Source of the DNA: Pomphorhynchus laevis
Lineage: Eukaryota; Acanthocephala; Palaeacanthocephala; Echinorhynchida; Pomphorhynchidae
Direction: 5' to 3'
DNA length: 64,000 nt
NCBI GenBank assembly: GCA_012934845.2
Contig: WNNJ02001347.1
Coordinates: 62,001 to 126,000 of the forward strand
Within the stretch, counting starts at the first letter, position 1, and the number at the start of each line of letters is the position of its first letter. The translations under genes were made by a program, and so were the position numbers. The notes below the pieces were generated by a model. That model saw only the letters and a program-made list of their open reading frames with translations. It was not told where the DNA came from and searched no databases. Below, one piece after another: positions 44,665 to 54,900 of this stretch.

Positions 44665-45083
44665 GTGCGTCGCTTCACAATCTGAAAATTTTTCACATAG
44701 AGATTTGTTTCTCCTTTAGCAACACGAGATGATAGTTCTTTTTTAACCTTCGATAATTTTTTTCGTTCTGATACATCAAGATCTTTCAGCAGTCGAATAT
44801 TAGACCCTTTGAGACGGAACGAGTTTCTCAACATTAAGGTAGCATGAAGTTGGTTATGGAAGACAGCTTTGAGTAGTCGGGGTTTATTATTTAAAGCATT
44901 ACGCTTACCTAGACGGAAAAGAGCGATAAGTTTAACTTTTTGGACTGTCTCAATGTCACAGGAGCCAAGTACATGTGCCAGAATAGACCTCAAACTCTGA
45001 ATGTCGTCATTCAGTCGTGCTTGCGCATTCTCGAAGATAGACTCGGGCACATTAGCTAGAATAACTGAGCAACCTCTATTATA
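44577..45083 (-). pseudogene. LINE-B copy 2 ORF1, 5'-truncated
   Basis: Minus-strand reading: CSVILANVPESIFENAQARL, VKLIALFRLGKRNALNNKPR, LLKAVFHNQLHATLMLRNS, LKDLDVSERKKLSKVKKELS. This is the RRM-like and C-terminal domain of a CR1-type ORF1 RNA-binding protein. The N-terminal end is missing at the insertion edge. Its C-terminus overlaps the start region of ORF2. Confidence 0.75.
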
Positions 45084-45444
45084 TACCTGCTTATCGTATT
45101 CACGATCTAAGTGTTTCTGCTTCCGACTGTCTTGTCTCAATTTCCAATCATCTTTCTTCCCTTCTTCTTTCTCTGAATCCTATAAATCCAAAATTATGTG
45201 GATCCTATATCGATACCTTGGCTTCGAACCTCCCTCCGTATCATTAAATTCTACAATTCTTCCTATCGTTGATAATCTCGTTTTCCTAATCTTCCATTTC
45301 GACAATCGACTTTCACTTAAACTTTTCGTTAGAGATCAAGTACGCTCATCTACCTTGATACTCCGCAACCTTCGTCAAGTTCGTAGATTAATTGATGTCC
45401 CTTCATGTATGACTCTCATATCCTCTTTCCTTTTCTCTAGACTT
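45084..45444 (+). mobile_element. LINE-A copy 5, second part
   Basis: Resumes with CTGCTTATCGTATTCACGAT and runs through the RT palm (IMWILYRYLGFEPPSVSLNS) to LRQVRRLIDVPSCMTLISS. It is then interrupted again at 45,444. Confidence 0.9.
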
Positions 45445-46034
45445 AAAAAAGGTTTATTTTAACGTGGCAAATGCGGGCTAGCGAACGCTTACATGACCAC
45501 AACAAAACAAAAATGTAAATCATGTGTCGAGAAGGTATGAACTGATGAGGTGTTTGAATGTGATAAAAGAGGGAGCGCGGCGGACGTCGAGAGGGAGTTG
45601 ATTCAAGGCGAATGAGGCGGCGACGTGGAGGGATCGGAGACCATAGTTGTTGGAGTAATTGGGAACGTGGAGTAAGAGGGTATGACGGTTACGCAGCGAT
45701 AGTGAGGTGGGGCAAGTTTCGTATAAGAAAGGAAGGTTGATGAACGATGGGGAGCCGACAGCCTGGAGACGAAAAGTTACGAGAAGAAGGCGAAATTTGC
45801 TGCGGATGTGGATGGTGAGCCAGGAGAGTTGGGCAAGATATTTGGATGTGTGGTTGGATCTACGGAGACGAAAGAGCACTCGAACGGCGGAGTTGATTAT
45901 GCGTTGTAGGGGTATGATGATGGATTTTGGAGAATTTGCGAAAAGGCTGAGGCAGTAATCGATTTTACGGAAAATAGGCAATGATAGAAGAGACATACAA
46001 GAACGGAAGTCGATAAGGGTGCGGATACGGATTT
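45445..46034 (-). mobile_element. LINE-A copy 6, short, inserted in copy 5 with 7-bp duplication
   Basis: A 590-bp, 5'-truncated LINE-A of the copy-1 subtype: frame 45,520-45,996 reads FANSPKSIIIPLQRIINSAV, and later SWLTIHIRSKFRLLLVTFRL and NQLPLDVRRAPSFITFKHLI. TAGACTT flanks it at 45,438-45,444 and 46,035-46,041. Excising one duplication restores the host LINE-A sequence. Confidence 0.93.
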
Positions 46035-46041
46035 TAGACTT

Positions 46042-46556
46042 GATAACTGTCTTTGTGTATTTTTCAACTCACCTAAATCCACTGTTATTCAACTACAACG
46101 CATTGTCAATGCAGCCGTCTGAATTCTCCTCCATCTTCGTCATTTTGATCATACATCTCATTATCTTGCTTCTCTCGATTTTCCTACAATTTATTGTCGT
46201 GTTCAAATTCGTCTTCTCGTTGCTTCCCGGCTTGTAACTTTTCATACCCTTTCATTTCTCAACCTTCTTTTTCTTTATAATTCACGTCATGTTTACTGTT
46301 CCTTGCGTTCCTGTAATTACCTTCATTTATTTATCTCAAACTACTCTACTTCCTTTGGACTCCGCTCCTTCCTGTTGGCTGCTCCTCTATCGTGGATTCA
46401 TCTGCCCATTTATATACGCCAATCAACCTCCCTGCCGTGCTTCAAACGCCAAATCCGCATTTAAACAATTCATCATGCTTGACTTTTTCATTTTTTGTTC
46501 ATGGTCATGTAAGCGTGCAGCTGGCATTAATTTGTCACGTTAAATAAATTTGTATT
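46042..46556 (+). mobile_element. LINE-A copy 5, third part and 3' end
   Basis: Continues with the RT C-terminus (IYCRVQIRLLV-like, then a decayed WIHLPIYIRQST) and ends with AAGCGTGCAGCTGGCATTAA, a (GT)CACGTTAAATAAA block, and a short TTATTA tail. Frames are broken. Confidence 0.88.
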
Positions 46557-48230
46557 ATTAAAGGATTTGACAACTGTCCATATTGACAAGAGATCAAGAT
46601 ACAGTAGTCTTTGTCTCAATGAAGATAAACCTAGCAAGGATATCCATATGTCATCATACGAATGCGAATTATTAAAGCAAATTTGAGACCCGCGACGAAG
46701 CACTGAATCACGATCCGTTTTTTTAATACATGGAAAACAGCTTGAATGCAATATTCACGATGTGGACGAACCAAAGAACAAAAAGGAGTTTGAAGACAAA
46801 AGGATTCATTCTCGAGAAGCAATTTTTGATGCAATAAAAGGCTCGAACTGCCTACTGCGATCAAAGTCAGTATTTAAAAAAATAAAGTAAGTATTTAAGA
46901 AAATTTATAGAGGATTAGGCGATGTCCACGACAATTTGTAGTTCTAAACTTCATAACATTTGTGGAATATCCTTCAAATGATTTGGCAAATGCCCACAAT
47001 GCCGAGAAATCAATATGCAGTAGTCTTTGTCTCATTGAACATAAACCTAGCAAGGATAACCTGTCTTCATGTGGATACGAATTATGAAAGCAAATTTGAT
47101 ACCCACGACGAAGCACTGATTTAAGATCAGTAATTTCTTTTTTAGTACATGGAAAAACAGCTTGTATGCAATATTCAAGATGTGGACGAACCAAATAACT
47201 AAAAGGAGTTTGAAGACAAAAGGTTTCACAATATAAGGCTCGAACTGCTTTACCGCGATCAAAGTCAGTATTCAAACGTATTTTTAGTGTCTTGTCTATT
47301 ATTACACCCAAATCCTTTTGTTCCGACACAATAGTAAGTATTTCTCCTCTAATGTGGTAATTATGATCGATTCCAATACTACCTAACCTCATACATATGC
47401 ATTAACTTATATTTAACTTCATCTGCGTTGTTTCACTCCATTAATAAATGCGGTCAAGATCGTTCTGCAACAGTTTAGCGTCCAGTTTACTATCTCTAGT
47501 GCAATATAGTTTTACATCATCGGCAAAGGCTAAGCATGGGTTTTGGATACGTAATAATATGTCATTGAGAAATTTGATAAAAAAGAGGACCCAATGCAGT
47601 ACCCTGAGAGATTCCACAATTTACATATCTTATAGTGGACACGTGGCTACCTACACTAACTCTGTAGAAACGTCGACTAAGGAATTCCCTAACCTAATTG
47701 CATATGGTACAAGGAACACCATAGTGAGATAAGAAATTAATTAGACATGAGTGCGGAACCCTATCGAATGCCTTTGAAAAATCTAAACAGATAACGTTGA
47801 CGAATTTACCTGAACTAGTTGTCTTAGTTCATAATTCACGGGCTGGCAACAGGTTAGTAAGACAACCGCTTGGAATGAAAACCGTGCTATGAATTTGTAA
47901 AATTCCAATACTCATCCAAATGATGTAAAATCGAGTAGATTTTACATCATTCAGATCTAGTAGATCTGCTTGCCAGATCTACTAGATCTGGCAAGCCTCA
48001 GACAATTAAGCAAAGTGTCGGAAATGTATTCATTTGCAATGTCATACAGGCAACCAAAACGACTAGTGGGTACTTCATTCTATTTATGAGTGTTGCTGAC
48101 AACTCCATTAATTCGATGCTAAAGTGATCGTCTAGAAGTGACATGATGTCTTAAAGTCGTGAATCAAAGCAGTCTATCAAGCAACGCCGTTTTAAATTAA
48201 TAACGTATTTCGTAAGAAATCTTGGACTGT
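46557..48230 (-). mobile_element. LINE-C copy 4, worn, with internal duplication
   Basis: Minus-strand blocks: SIGIDHNYHIRGEILTIVSE, QKDLGVIIDKTLKIRLNTDF, LVRPHLEYCIQAVFPCTKKE, LRRGYQICFHNSYPHEDRLS and RGHRLILYKF (46,895-47,392). The RT palm lies further right, with a decayed P-CLAFADDVKLYCT at about 47,510. A second, more decayed thumb segment at 46,557-46,880 repeats the one at 46,895-47,290. Other parts between 47,400 and 48,230 match the RT motif A-B region only loosely. Confidence 0.75.
47919..47989. repeat. Two adjacent palindromes
   Basis: The first pair of arms, 47,919-47,932 and 47,938-47,951 (AATGATGTAAAATC), surrounds a 5-base loop. The second pair, 47,953-47,968 and 47,974-47,989 (AGATCTAGTAGATCTG), surrounds a 5-base loop. 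Both sit inside the worn LINE-C. Confidence 0.85.
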
Positions 48231-48257
48231 TGTTTACTCAGCACATCCGAGCACACC

Positions 48258-48500
48258 ATTATACAGCCATGACGGTCCCAATTTCTCTAACAACTACGGT
48301 ATCCGGTCCTTCCTTGTTGCCGCTCCATTCGCCTGGAATCAGCTCCCTCTCGACGTCCGGCGCGCTCTTCATTATCACATTCAATTACATTCTCCTCCCC
48401 ACCTTCTCGACACATAACTTGGATTTTTGTTCGTTGTTGTGGTCATGTAAGCATTCGCCGGCACACATTTGTCACCTACAAATTAATCTTTTTTTTATTG
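48258..48500 (+). mobile_element. LINE-A copy 7, 3' end only
   Basis: Matches the last 240 bases of copy 1: the NNYGIRSFL and AWNQLPLDVRRA coding remnant, then GGTCATGTAAGCATTCGCCG and the TTTGTCACC end. Confidence 0.85.
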
Positions 48501-49050
48501 TAATTCGAATTGATATCTTAGATTGTGCTTGTAAGGGTATGTTTTCAGGCGGCTCTACAATGATCTGACTGTATCTTTATTTTGCTTAGAGAGTTTTATT
48601 TTTGTATGAATGATGGATAGATGTTGCGCAATCTTGTTTTAGCCATACAGAGGATAAATTATTTTGAGAAGCTGAATTATTTATAGAAGTTGGCGAGATT
48701 TGAACAAGACAGCATGCGTCATTTGGTATTGGTAGGGTTATAATGAAAATAAGAAAAACGATCTGAAATGGTTTTTCTGAAATTCTTCTTCCTTAATTTA
48801 TATTATAATATAAACATATTATATTACATTTATATTATAGTTTTGAATATTATATATTTTTATTCTTTTAATATTCTTAATAAAATAACTGAAATATTAA
48901 TTTTATTTAACATTTCTTTCAAATTAATTTTTTATTAAGTTTCTAATAGATTATGCTTAAAAATCAAAAGACATTTGTGCCTGCGGATTTGCTCTTGTTT
49001 ATCTATCATCTATCCTATGCACAATCCTGATAAGGATGACAATTTTCATT
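48501..49050. other. AT-rich spacer
   Basis: No coding pattern or known repeat recognised. Confidence 0.4.
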
Positions 49051-49059
49051 CGATTGTGA

Positions 49060-49470
49060 TGACACATATTTTTGAATGAGCATTCATGCATACCATATAA
49101 TATAAAATATAATACATTAAATAATGAAATTTTAAGAATTGCAACAATATGTAATGATATTGGCTTTCTTCAAAATCATTTAAATAATTTAATAGATACA
49201 TATTTTAAACTAGGTTACTATAAAAATAACATCAAGCAGAAAATAGTAAAATATATAAATCAACACAATAATATAAAGAATAAATTTAAACTCTTATGTG
49301 GCAAATGTTTATGGATGGATAATAAATAATATACTTTGTATTAGAATAAGATACTAGATAGTTATTTCAGAGGAAATACATCATTAGCATGTATTTGGCC
49401 CTGCTGCTATGTTGAGTAGAGGAGTTAGAAGCCGAAACCTGATAGCATAGCAGTTCCACAACTTCTGTTA
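49060..49470 (+). mobile_element. PLE-3 fragment, RT C-terminal region
   Basis: An 85-codon frame (49,072-49,329) reads HSCIPYNIKYNTLNNEILRI, then ATICNDIGFLQNHLNNLID and YFKLGYYKNNIKQKIVKYI. This is the Penelope thumb pattern (an I-P-Y near R-I, then a small cysteine-containing helix, then L-x-x-x-F-x-x-x-G-Y). It ends in CGKCLWMDNK. A hairpin CTGCTATG/CATAGCAG at 49,404-49,453 follows. Similar sequence lies at 8,462-8,520. Confidence 0.65.
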
Positions 49471-49619
49471 TTTTAATAATTCATAAAAATGAAGATTATT
49501 TTAAATTTCAATATTTATTTTAACTTAATTTTAATTATAAAAAATCTCATTTTTGATTATTACATTTTATTATTTAATAAAATTAAAATTAATTTAGACG
49601 AATTAATATATTAATATTA

Positions 49620-50115
49620 TATGGTATACATGTTAAAATTTCATTATTTAATGTATTATATTTTATATTATATGGTATACATGTATGCTCATGCAAAAAT
49701 ATGTTTATTTTAAATTTAAAAAAGATTCGGTCCTTAAATGGTCAACAAAATAATCATATAAACAGTTAAATTATTTATTGAAGAAAATAATAAAATACTA
49801 CCTGTTGATTGAATTATTATCTTCTTAAATTAAGTCATTATTTGGTGACGAATATATCTTTTTTTGAAAAAGAACAAATCATTCAATAAATAATATATTA
49901 TTTATTATCCATAAAAATATGTCACTTAAGAGTTTAAATTTATTCTTTATATTATTGTGTTGATTTATATATTTTACTATTTTATGTCTGACGGTATTTT
50001 TTAGTAATCTAGTTTAAAATATGAATCTATTAAATTATTTAAATGATTTCGAAAAAAGCCAATATCATTACATATTGTTGCAATTCTTAAAATTTCATTA
50101 TTTAATGTCTTTCAA
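49620..50115 (-). mobile_element. PLE-3 fragments in inverse orientation
   Basis: 49,905-50,115 is the reverse complement of much of 49,075-49,330. The shorter 49,620-49,700 repeats its terminal block again. Together with the plus-strand fragment this makes an interrupted foldback about 1 kb long. It is very AT-rich and decayed. Confidence 0.6.
49724..49868. repeat. Dispersed repeat, second copy in the Tra2 intron
   Basis: The stretch GGTCCTTAAATGGTCAACAA to TTTGGTGACGAATA is repeated as its reverse complement at 54,822-54,944. The present copy has about 19 extra bases inside. Confidence 0.8.
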
Positions 50116-50459
50116 ATAATGAAAATCAACCAAAATAATATCGAATGAGCACAGTATCATCCAGTAGATAGCGTTTTACCCGGAAAGGTTAATGCTATCT
50201 ATTATGGGCAGACACAAAATGAATAAGGGACCTCTATTCTTTATTTTTATGCGAAGAAATTGGATAATTTTAATTGAATTAAATTATTAAATTTTTTTAA
50301 ATTATAATTTGGATAAAATTAAAAAGAAAATTATTATTAAAAGGAAAGATTAAATTAATCTAATATTAACTAATATTAAATTATTATAACTAATATTAAA
50401 TTATTTAACTAATATTAAATTATTAGAATCAGATAATAAAACTATATTAGAATCCAAAA

Positions 50460-51230
50460 TTACATAAAATTTCAAAGAGCCGATGTTCATATGTAATTTA
50501 AATGATTTTGAAGAAAGCCAATATCATTACATATTGTTGCAATTCTTAAAATTTCATTATTTAATGTATTATATTTTATATTATATGGTATGCATGAATG
50601 CTCATGCAAAAATATGTTTCTTGTAAATTTAAATGTCATCTTTACGATATAAATTAATAGTAGTTTTAGTTAATGTTAATTTAATGTTCATATCTAAGAT
50701 ATACACCTTCTTTATCATTAATATTGGTTTTGTTAAGAATAAGGCTTTCTGGATAAATTTGTTCACTAATTGAATAAAAATTGCTAGAATTAAATACACA
50801 TATATCATCAATATATCGAAACATATATTTCATATATTTATATTGTTTAGATTTAGTTTTTACACAGTTATGAACAAATTCATATTCTATAAAGCTTAAA
50901 AACTAATCAGCTATAATTGGACTACTATTACCTCCCATTGGAACATATTTTACTTGTCTAAATATAGATGTCTCTACTTTTAAATAATTTCAATTTATTA
51001 AAATATTTAAGGATTCTATTAATTCAATTTTATCCATATATTTATATTTATTTGATGGTTTAATTTTTGTTAGATAGGCGTTATAATTATTATAACATAT
51101 ATATGTATATCTTTTTCCGAATATTAGATTTATTAATTTTACTAACGTTTCTTTAATATCTAATAAATCTGGATTTGTATAAAGCGTACTAAAATCGATA
51201 CTCTGCAACATAGTTTGGTTACATATCACA
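50460..51230 (-). mobile_element. PLE-3 copy 3, RT part
   Basis: Minus-strand reading: SIDFSTLYTNPDLLDIKETL (motif A), LIFGKRYTYICYNNYNAYL, YKYMDKIELIESLNILIN, a decayed GGNSSPI-like box near 50,935, and TKPILMIKKVYILDMNIKLT. It is a near relative of the fossil at 6.65-8.5 kb. It is broken in several places. Confidence 0.75.
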
Positions 51231-51938
51231 CATTTCTTCTAGATATTTTATTTAGCTTTTTTTATGATTTTTTTGTATTTGTACTCAGATTGACTGAATA
51301 CAATTTATAAATTGCATAATTATTAGTAGTATAATTATCTTCCATCCTAATCATAGTTTGATTCACATTCCTTGCGTTTAAGGAACTGAGTTTTTACATT
51401 TAATATGTGATGTCGAGAAACGTGCGAATTTTCGAATTAAAGATTTTAATAGATAACAAAATAGATTTTTTGAATTAAAGACTCAATTCTTCCGAGTTAA
51501 AGACTACATACCTTACAAATGCCTTTTTTCATATTTTTTATATCAGAAATGATTTCGATGTATTTGAAATCATTAATTAATCATTAATTCCGTGAACTAA
51601 AAATAATTGGAATATAGTGATCTTTACTTAACAGTAAAATTATCGAAACGTGTTATGCTAATGTTGTATTAGCACCCGGTGAGGTTCACCAATACTAAAA
51701 GATAGATTTAATGTTAATTACTGTTATGAGTTTTAATGTATTTTTATATATTTTCTATTCGTGTCAAGAAAATTTTATTTCTTTTTAACAAATTTTGATT
51801 TAATTTAATTGTATGATTAAATTGTCCATTGAATTAAAGAAATTAATTAAATTAATTAAATTTTGAAAATTCTACGATTTTGTTCATTTCTAGATTAATT
51901 ATTGTACAAGAGATCGTTTTGAGAAACACATAATTGGG
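51231..51938. promoter_or_regulatory. Upstream region of the Tra2 gene
   Basis: About 700 AT-rich bases between the PLE-3 fossil and the first Tra2 codon, presumably containing promoter and 5' UTR. I see no distinct TATA box or initiator that stands out from the AT-rich background. Confidence 0.4.
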
Positions 51939-54900
51939 ATGTCTAGCAGGGTATTTAATGATTTGATATTATTCTTTCTAGTGTTTTACTTCTTTAGTAT
52001 TACAATAGCCAATCGAAATTGGAATCAAGGAAGCATCGATCACGTTCTAAACATGAATCGTATGATGACATGTATCAAAAGGACTATGTAGACGTAAGTT
52101 GTTTTGAAATCAACAAGTTTTATATATTTGCATTTTAATGTTTTATTTGATTTAAAGAATTCTCGTAGACACAGATCTCGTAGTCACTCAGACAGCTCAA
52201 AATATCATGCAATTCGTTCAAGAAGTCGATCACGACGTCGGTACGGACGAAGGTACTTCAATTTTTATAATTAAACTGTATTTGTTAAGGATTTTTGTCA
52301 GGGATATTCATTAGTAATTAATTCAATTGCTTCTTTTAAATTATACTCGTTGAATTATTTGATGTATTATGTATTTATTGGAAGTATGTAGATATTTACT
52401 TACATATTTTATTCTTACAACATGAAAATTTTAGAAATATTAATTGATTAAGACAATTTGTCTGATTATACTAAATTAGTATTTAATAAATATTGATTGA
52501 ATATTTAATTAACATTAACTTAATATTAAATATTAAAATATTTAATGCTAATATAATCTAGCAGTAATATTTAATCTAATATTTAATATATTGGATTATA
52601 GTTTTGTTTTATAATCCCATTGGCGTTACGAGCGATGGGGATAATCAACAGAAGCAGTCTATACAGAATTAGAAAGTATTCGCCACAAAGATCCTGAGAT
52701 GGACCTGAGCTTTTTTGAGTCTTCAAAGTCATGTGGCACAATATGGAACAGATCATAACAGGCTTCACAATATCCACATTTGCAATAATAATAAGTCTAC
52801 GACATACTAATGGATTAAGAAAGAATTTTTGATGCTAACCATCTAGAAAACAGCGCAGTACTAACGATTTCTTAAAAGGTAATGATGCGCTCGATTTTTA
52901 AGGAGTTGTTAGTGCCAATTTGTACTGCAAGAAAGCAGAAGTTGCTGGTAGACATAATCGATCTCTAAGTTCGAAAAAAATAGCAATTTTTCTTACAAGT
53001 GATGTTAATTTTGAAGACGACACTATTCTAGACCGTGAAAAATTTTATTTGGTCAGTTCTGCCTAAATTAATTGGTAAGATTAGACCACATGACTGAATA
53101 TCTATAGCGGATTCTATTAGCTGGCATTAAGCAAAAGAATTTAAGCGCTGTATCAAAACACTTTTGATCGAAACTAATAGTGAAAGAATCCGAGTTAGAT
53201 CATCGCCCTTTGCTCAAACCCTTTTTTTATTTTATAACGGTTTATATTAGGTCCATTTCAGCGACAATATCCTGGAGAAAATTATAAATACTTCGGAAAT
53301 AATACTTGTTGAAACAATTGCAAGTTTTTCTGCACACGAAATACAAGATGCTCTCACATTCTTTATATGTGCTGGTAGATATGCCAGAAATAAACTGAAA
53401 AGAAAAGGGATCAGCGAATCATTTTAAAGAATTCCATTACTTTGAAAAATGGCTTTTGAATATTGCATCTGTTGAGGATCCGTACAGATTGAGGATATAA
53501 CACATGCTTAAATCAATGGATGAAAGAACCATCGAGTTTCAATAGATAGTTGTTGAAAATTTTTACGGTTTATAGAATCAAATGTATTTTTATCAAGTCT
53601 GATTTTGTCAACTGTGGCAGTGGACAAAATTAACATTGCAAAGTGTTTAACAGTGTCTTAATTCACATGTCAACTAGTCAACAGCTACAAGGAATCCATA
53701 TTTTTATGGTCATTATAGCAGAGTGCTAAGAATTGGTATCTTAATAAAGATAGAAAAGACAGTAAACTTTAACAATAAGAATGAAATCAAAGAAATTGAT
53801 GTAGATTAACAAATTAATGAAATCAATTTAATTTATGTAGTTTAAAATAATAATAATTAATCATCTTTAATTAAATAAATTTTAATTATTTTAATTCAAA
53901 TAATTATATTTAATATAAAAATTAATTATTAATATAGTTTCTTTGAGCCATTTCTCATTGTAGTAAGTAAACAATCAAAATATAATATGTCATAATAAAT
54001 AAAATTTAACTTTTATTATTTATTTAAATATATGATTATCTGTTTATAATATTAGATTAATATTATTATTAATATTAATTTATTATTAATATTAATATAA
54101 TATTATTATTATTAATATTATTTTGTATCACGTAGATCTACAACGCGTTCTCCATTTTCAACAAGAAAAAGGCATGTTGGTGATCGCGATAACCCTGAAC
54201 CAAGTCGTGTTCTTGGTATTTTTGGATTGAGTTTAGACACACAAGAACGTGATCTTCGTGATGTGTTTTCTAAATATGGGCGTATATCTGAAATGCAAAT
54301 TGTTCACGATCGAAAAGTAATATCTTTAATAAAGTCTGTTGACGCTTATTTTTGTTTTTTTTCTATAGACTGGTCGATCGCGAGGGTTTTCATTTATTTA
54401 TTTCGAAAATATAGAAGACGCAATCGCAGCAAAAGATGCTCTAAGTGGCAAAGAAATCGACGGACACAAAATTCGTATTGATTTTTCTATCACAAAAAGA
54501 CCTCATACACCAACGCCAGGAATATATCTAGGCAAACCAACACTGTAAGTCATGTACCATACTGTACAACTGATGTGAAATTAACTGATTATTAAATCCC
54601 ACTGTATAGGCGCACTTATGCTTTACTCAAATTGATTTCAGTTTGTATTACCTAATGATTTTAGCTTTTTTAAAATTCTAAATTTCATTTTTGTCAATTA
54701 AATTCTTAATTTTAACATTGGGAATGCTCAATTACTAACTAAATGTATTAATTACATTGCAGTATTAGCCGTATGCTTGTTAAAAATGAAAACTGCGAAT
54801 GATTTGTTCTATTTCAAAAAAAAGATCTATTCGTCACCAAATAATGACTCAATTTAAGAAGGTAGTATTTTATTATTTTCAATAAATAATTTAACTGTTT

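Larger units (their letters stand above)
41613..45083 (-). mobile_element. LINE-B copy 2, near full length, inserted in LINE-A copy 5
   Basis: A 3.47-kb LINE on the minus strand with a (TTA)n 3' tail at 41,613-41,635. Removing it rejoins GCTCATGCAC with CTGCTTATCG of LINE-A. The target duplication is at most about 2 bp. It carries an ORF1 C-terminus (44,577-45,083) and a full ORF2 region. CR1/L2-like by domain order. Confidence 0.92.

Noticed and set aside
49404-49453. Hairpin CTGCTATG/CATAGCAG with GAAAC inside as a hammerhead
   Set aside because: There is a GCCGAAACC box but no CTGANGA box in the right order. The similar sequence at 8,462-8,520 does not keep the pairing.
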